From assembly GCA_958496175.1 (NCBI GenBank), contig OY292278.1, forward strand, positions 44,826,001 to 44,890,000: DNA of 64,000 nucleotides, given 5' to 3'. This document shows, piece by piece, positions 61,598 to 64,000 of this stretch. A program made the position numbers and the translations under genes. Within the stretch, counting starts at the first letter, position 1. The number at the start of each line of letters is the position of its first letter. This DNA is from Sisyra terminalis. Its lineage: Eukaryota > Arthropoda > Insecta > Neuroptera > Sisyridae. Below the pieces are notes generated by a model. The model was not told the origin of the DNA and searched no databases. It saw only the letters and a list, made by a program, of their open reading frames with translations.

Positions 61598-62890
61598 ATA
61601 AATCTGGAGATAAATTTTTAAATACCAACTACAGACCTACCTCGCTTATTTCTAACTTAGCTTAATTTTTTGAGATACATATTTACAATAAGCTCTATGA
61701 TTTTTGTGATAAAAATAAATTAATTTCTGGGTTTTAATTTGGTTTCGTTAAAAACAGAGCGAAGCTCTTGCAATTATTTCGAATTATGTATATATGAGAA
61801 TATCGATAAAAAAATACCCACGATTTTAGTTCTTCTAGACCTAGCAAAAGTTTTCGACACCGTGAATCACAAAATCTTATTACATAAACTTTGGAGACGT
61901 GGTTTTAGAGGTATCCCTCATAAACTACTCGAAAACTATTTAATTAATAAAATATTATAATAATAATAAGAGAACAACGTGATATTATCAATAATATTAT
62001 TAGTATGACTAATACTGTTAAAGTAGGTGTTCCTCAAGGAACAATTCTGGGTCCACTACTCCTCATTTTGTATATCGATGATATTTTTAATTGTCTACCT
62101 AATGGGGCTCTAGTTTCATATGCGGATTATACAGTAATACGTTAATCTGGCAGTACTTGGACTGAAGTCAATCTTATTTTAACTCGATGGTTAATCAAAA
62201 TTGACTATTGGTTAAAAGAAAATCAGTTGTCTCTCAACATAGATAACTCTACGTATATTACGTTTGGTAGTTGCATTGATAGTATTCCTGATAATTTCCA
62301 CCTAAAAATAAATGATGTTGAACTTAAAAAAGTAGATAATTGTAAGTATCTGGAACTAATTTTCGATGGGCACATGAAATGGAACTCAAATGTCTGCGAA
62401 TTAACAAAAAATAAGGTACTTTTCATTGTTATTCTTTAAATTGAGCAAATGCTTAAGTCCTTTGTATTAAAAATTATTTATCATGGGTTATTTGAAAGCA
62501 TAATCAACTATTGCATAATGGCATGGGGAAGGGCATATAAAAATAGTTTTAAGCCATTATCTGGTATCCCAAAATGTTTTATTAATTATTTCACTTCACG
62601 TAATATTGTTGATTTACTCCTTGGTATCAGGGAATCATTTATTATCAGTGCTTTAACATATTACTATAGTGAGTATAAAGAACTATATAATAATAAGTGT
62701 ATACAAAATAGATCTAATTTATTAAAGCTGCCAAAAACATTGAGCACTAAGAATCCTTATTTTGTTGCAATAAAATATTTTTATAAGTTACCAAACCACC
62801 TTAAAACTTTTAATTTTAAGCGAAAACAGTTGAAGAAAATATTCATAAGCTCAATTAGTAATTTGAGTGATAATTCACTAACATAATTTT
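61598..62890 (+). pseudogene. non-LTR retrotransposon copy 2 (reverse transcriptase relic)
   Basis: This is the same family as 36090-37890. The frame contains ILVLLDLAKVFDTVNHKILL, GVPQGTILGPLLLILYIDDI, SYADYTV, LSLNIDNSTYITFGSC and the C-terminal LKIIYHGLFESIINYCIMAW. The catalytic YADD has become YADY, so the last Asp is lost. Several frameshifts separate the pieces, and the 5' half is missing. It stops at the conserved 3' end of the coding region without the A-rich tail seen in copy 1, and a Helitron-like element follows closely. Confidence 0.88.
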
Positions 62891-62934
62891 CAATTCAATT
62901 ATATTATATTGATAATTTATTGATAATTTGGTTT

Positions 62935-64000
62935 TCATATATATAAATTGGCTATCTTGCCGTGGGCCCAACAGAATAGGCTATGCGCATGCGCTCTGTT
63001 ATCCCCACTAAAGCATTCAAAACGTTGGTAAGGGTACTCACTCATTAATGTATTTATTTGTGAATACGTATTTCGGATTTTCAGGATTACAATATGTGAA
63101 AGCCAAAAAACGTAATGCTTACTTATAAACTTAACTGAACCATTTTCAGATATCAGAGTTTAAATTTTTAAGCAGATTCTAAGTTTTTGTTTCTTAAAAT
63201 AAATCAACTTTGTTTTATATTAAGCAGTAATAACGTTTCGCTTTTAACGGACTTTGATTGATTCTTAAATTTGAAATTTCGATTGTTTATTAAACGTTAT
63301 CCCTTACAAACTCTGCGACCGTTTTTCACTTTTTAGGGGAGAAATTTTCAAAAACCCTTTCTTACTATATATCTGCATCGTATAAGGAAAACACTTTCCA
63401 AATTTCATCGACACAAATTTGCACTTATATTTGAAAATACAATGTAATACGAAAAAAAATAATGAACTTCTTTATGTTAATTAACATGGCGAAAAAGCTA
63501 TTCGATTTCGCACATTTGGACGTTTACATACAAAACTGTTGAAAATAGGTGGAAAGCGTGGAAGTAAATTCAAATATTTTATTTATTTTCAATAAAAATA
63601 ATTGGTTTTCAACTTGTTCTAAATACCGAAGAAAAGTTAGTATTGAAGATTTTATATTTGAATTGACAAGGAAATATATGGCCAAAAATTGCTCCCTTAA
63701 TGCTTTTCAGCCGAATATATAATTACTCCAAATCACAACCATTGGTTCATAAAAAAATAGATTTTAAAAAGTTTGATTGTTGAAAAACGAACCCAAATTT
63801 TAAACCGCCTATTTAGTATAAGTACTACGTAAGTATTAAACTTTCGTACTAATTTAGTGAAATGGCGTTATTTAAAATGTTGTTATTAAAATGATATATG
63901 AAAACACTTATATTTTATTTCTTAATATAATTTTAGATAAACTTTTTTTTATAATAACAACACTTTGATTATGAAATTTAAAATTTCGATTGTTGATTAA
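62935..64000 (+). mobile_element. Helitron-like element, copy 2, cut by window end
   Basis: TCATATATATAAATTGGCTA and the following 1.06 kb match 26447-27510 nearly throughout (CTCTGTTATCCCC, TATATCTGCATCGTATAAGG, CAAATTTCATCGA). The window ends before the expected CTAG terminus, about 60 bp further on. Confidence 0.7.

Overview
This is an AT-rich eukaryotic window whose gene content points to an insect. It holds an Axud1/CSRNP nuclear protein, a free-standing Maf-type nucleotide pyrophosphatase split by GT-AG introns, and an F-box gene with a roughly 5 kb intron, all in a dense background of hAT, Tc1/mariner, Helitron, LINE and fold-back elements. I cannot name the order or species from the sequence. 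There is no operon structure, no prokaryotic signal and no CRISPR array.

Layout. 1-8.1 kb: a GC-rich block at the left edge (possible promoter or first exon), then noncoding DNA with a truncated fold-back element, a 0.88 kb palindrome with a MITE at its apex, and a degenerate tandem array. 8.1-11.1 kb: the Axud1 coding exon (916 codons) and its 3' end. 11.5-16 kb: tandem repeats, ending in a duplicated 0.34 kb unit just upstream of the next gene. 16.1-21.6 kb: the four-exon Maf gene (210 aa), whose 4.6 kb third intron is a stack of nested transposons. 22-28 kb: a fold-back element, a Helitron-like element inside a hAT-like region, and one copy of a segmental repeat. 28.3-34.3 kb: a minus-strand F-box gene (296 aa in two exons) with fold-back elements, a small hAT element and LINE relics in its intron. 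35-64 kb: no convincing host gene. It contains Helitrons, two reverse-transcriptase copies, two Tc1/mariner transposase relics, several tandem arrays (the largest has a period of about 320 bp) and more fold-backs.

The three genes are unrelated in function: stress or signal-responsive transcription (Axud1), nucleotide-pool sanitation (Maf) and SCF ubiquitin ligation (F-box). Nothing in the window suggests that they act together.

The most unusual content is a set of large palindromic elements. Four families (called F1-F4 here) have different tips but share internal motifs, and two families carry an AT-only core in each arm that is itself a palindrome. Several copies lie in introns, where they would be transcribed as long hairpins. 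The second highlight is a palindrome with 360 bp arms of exactly equal length and apparently identical sequence, centred on a MITE.
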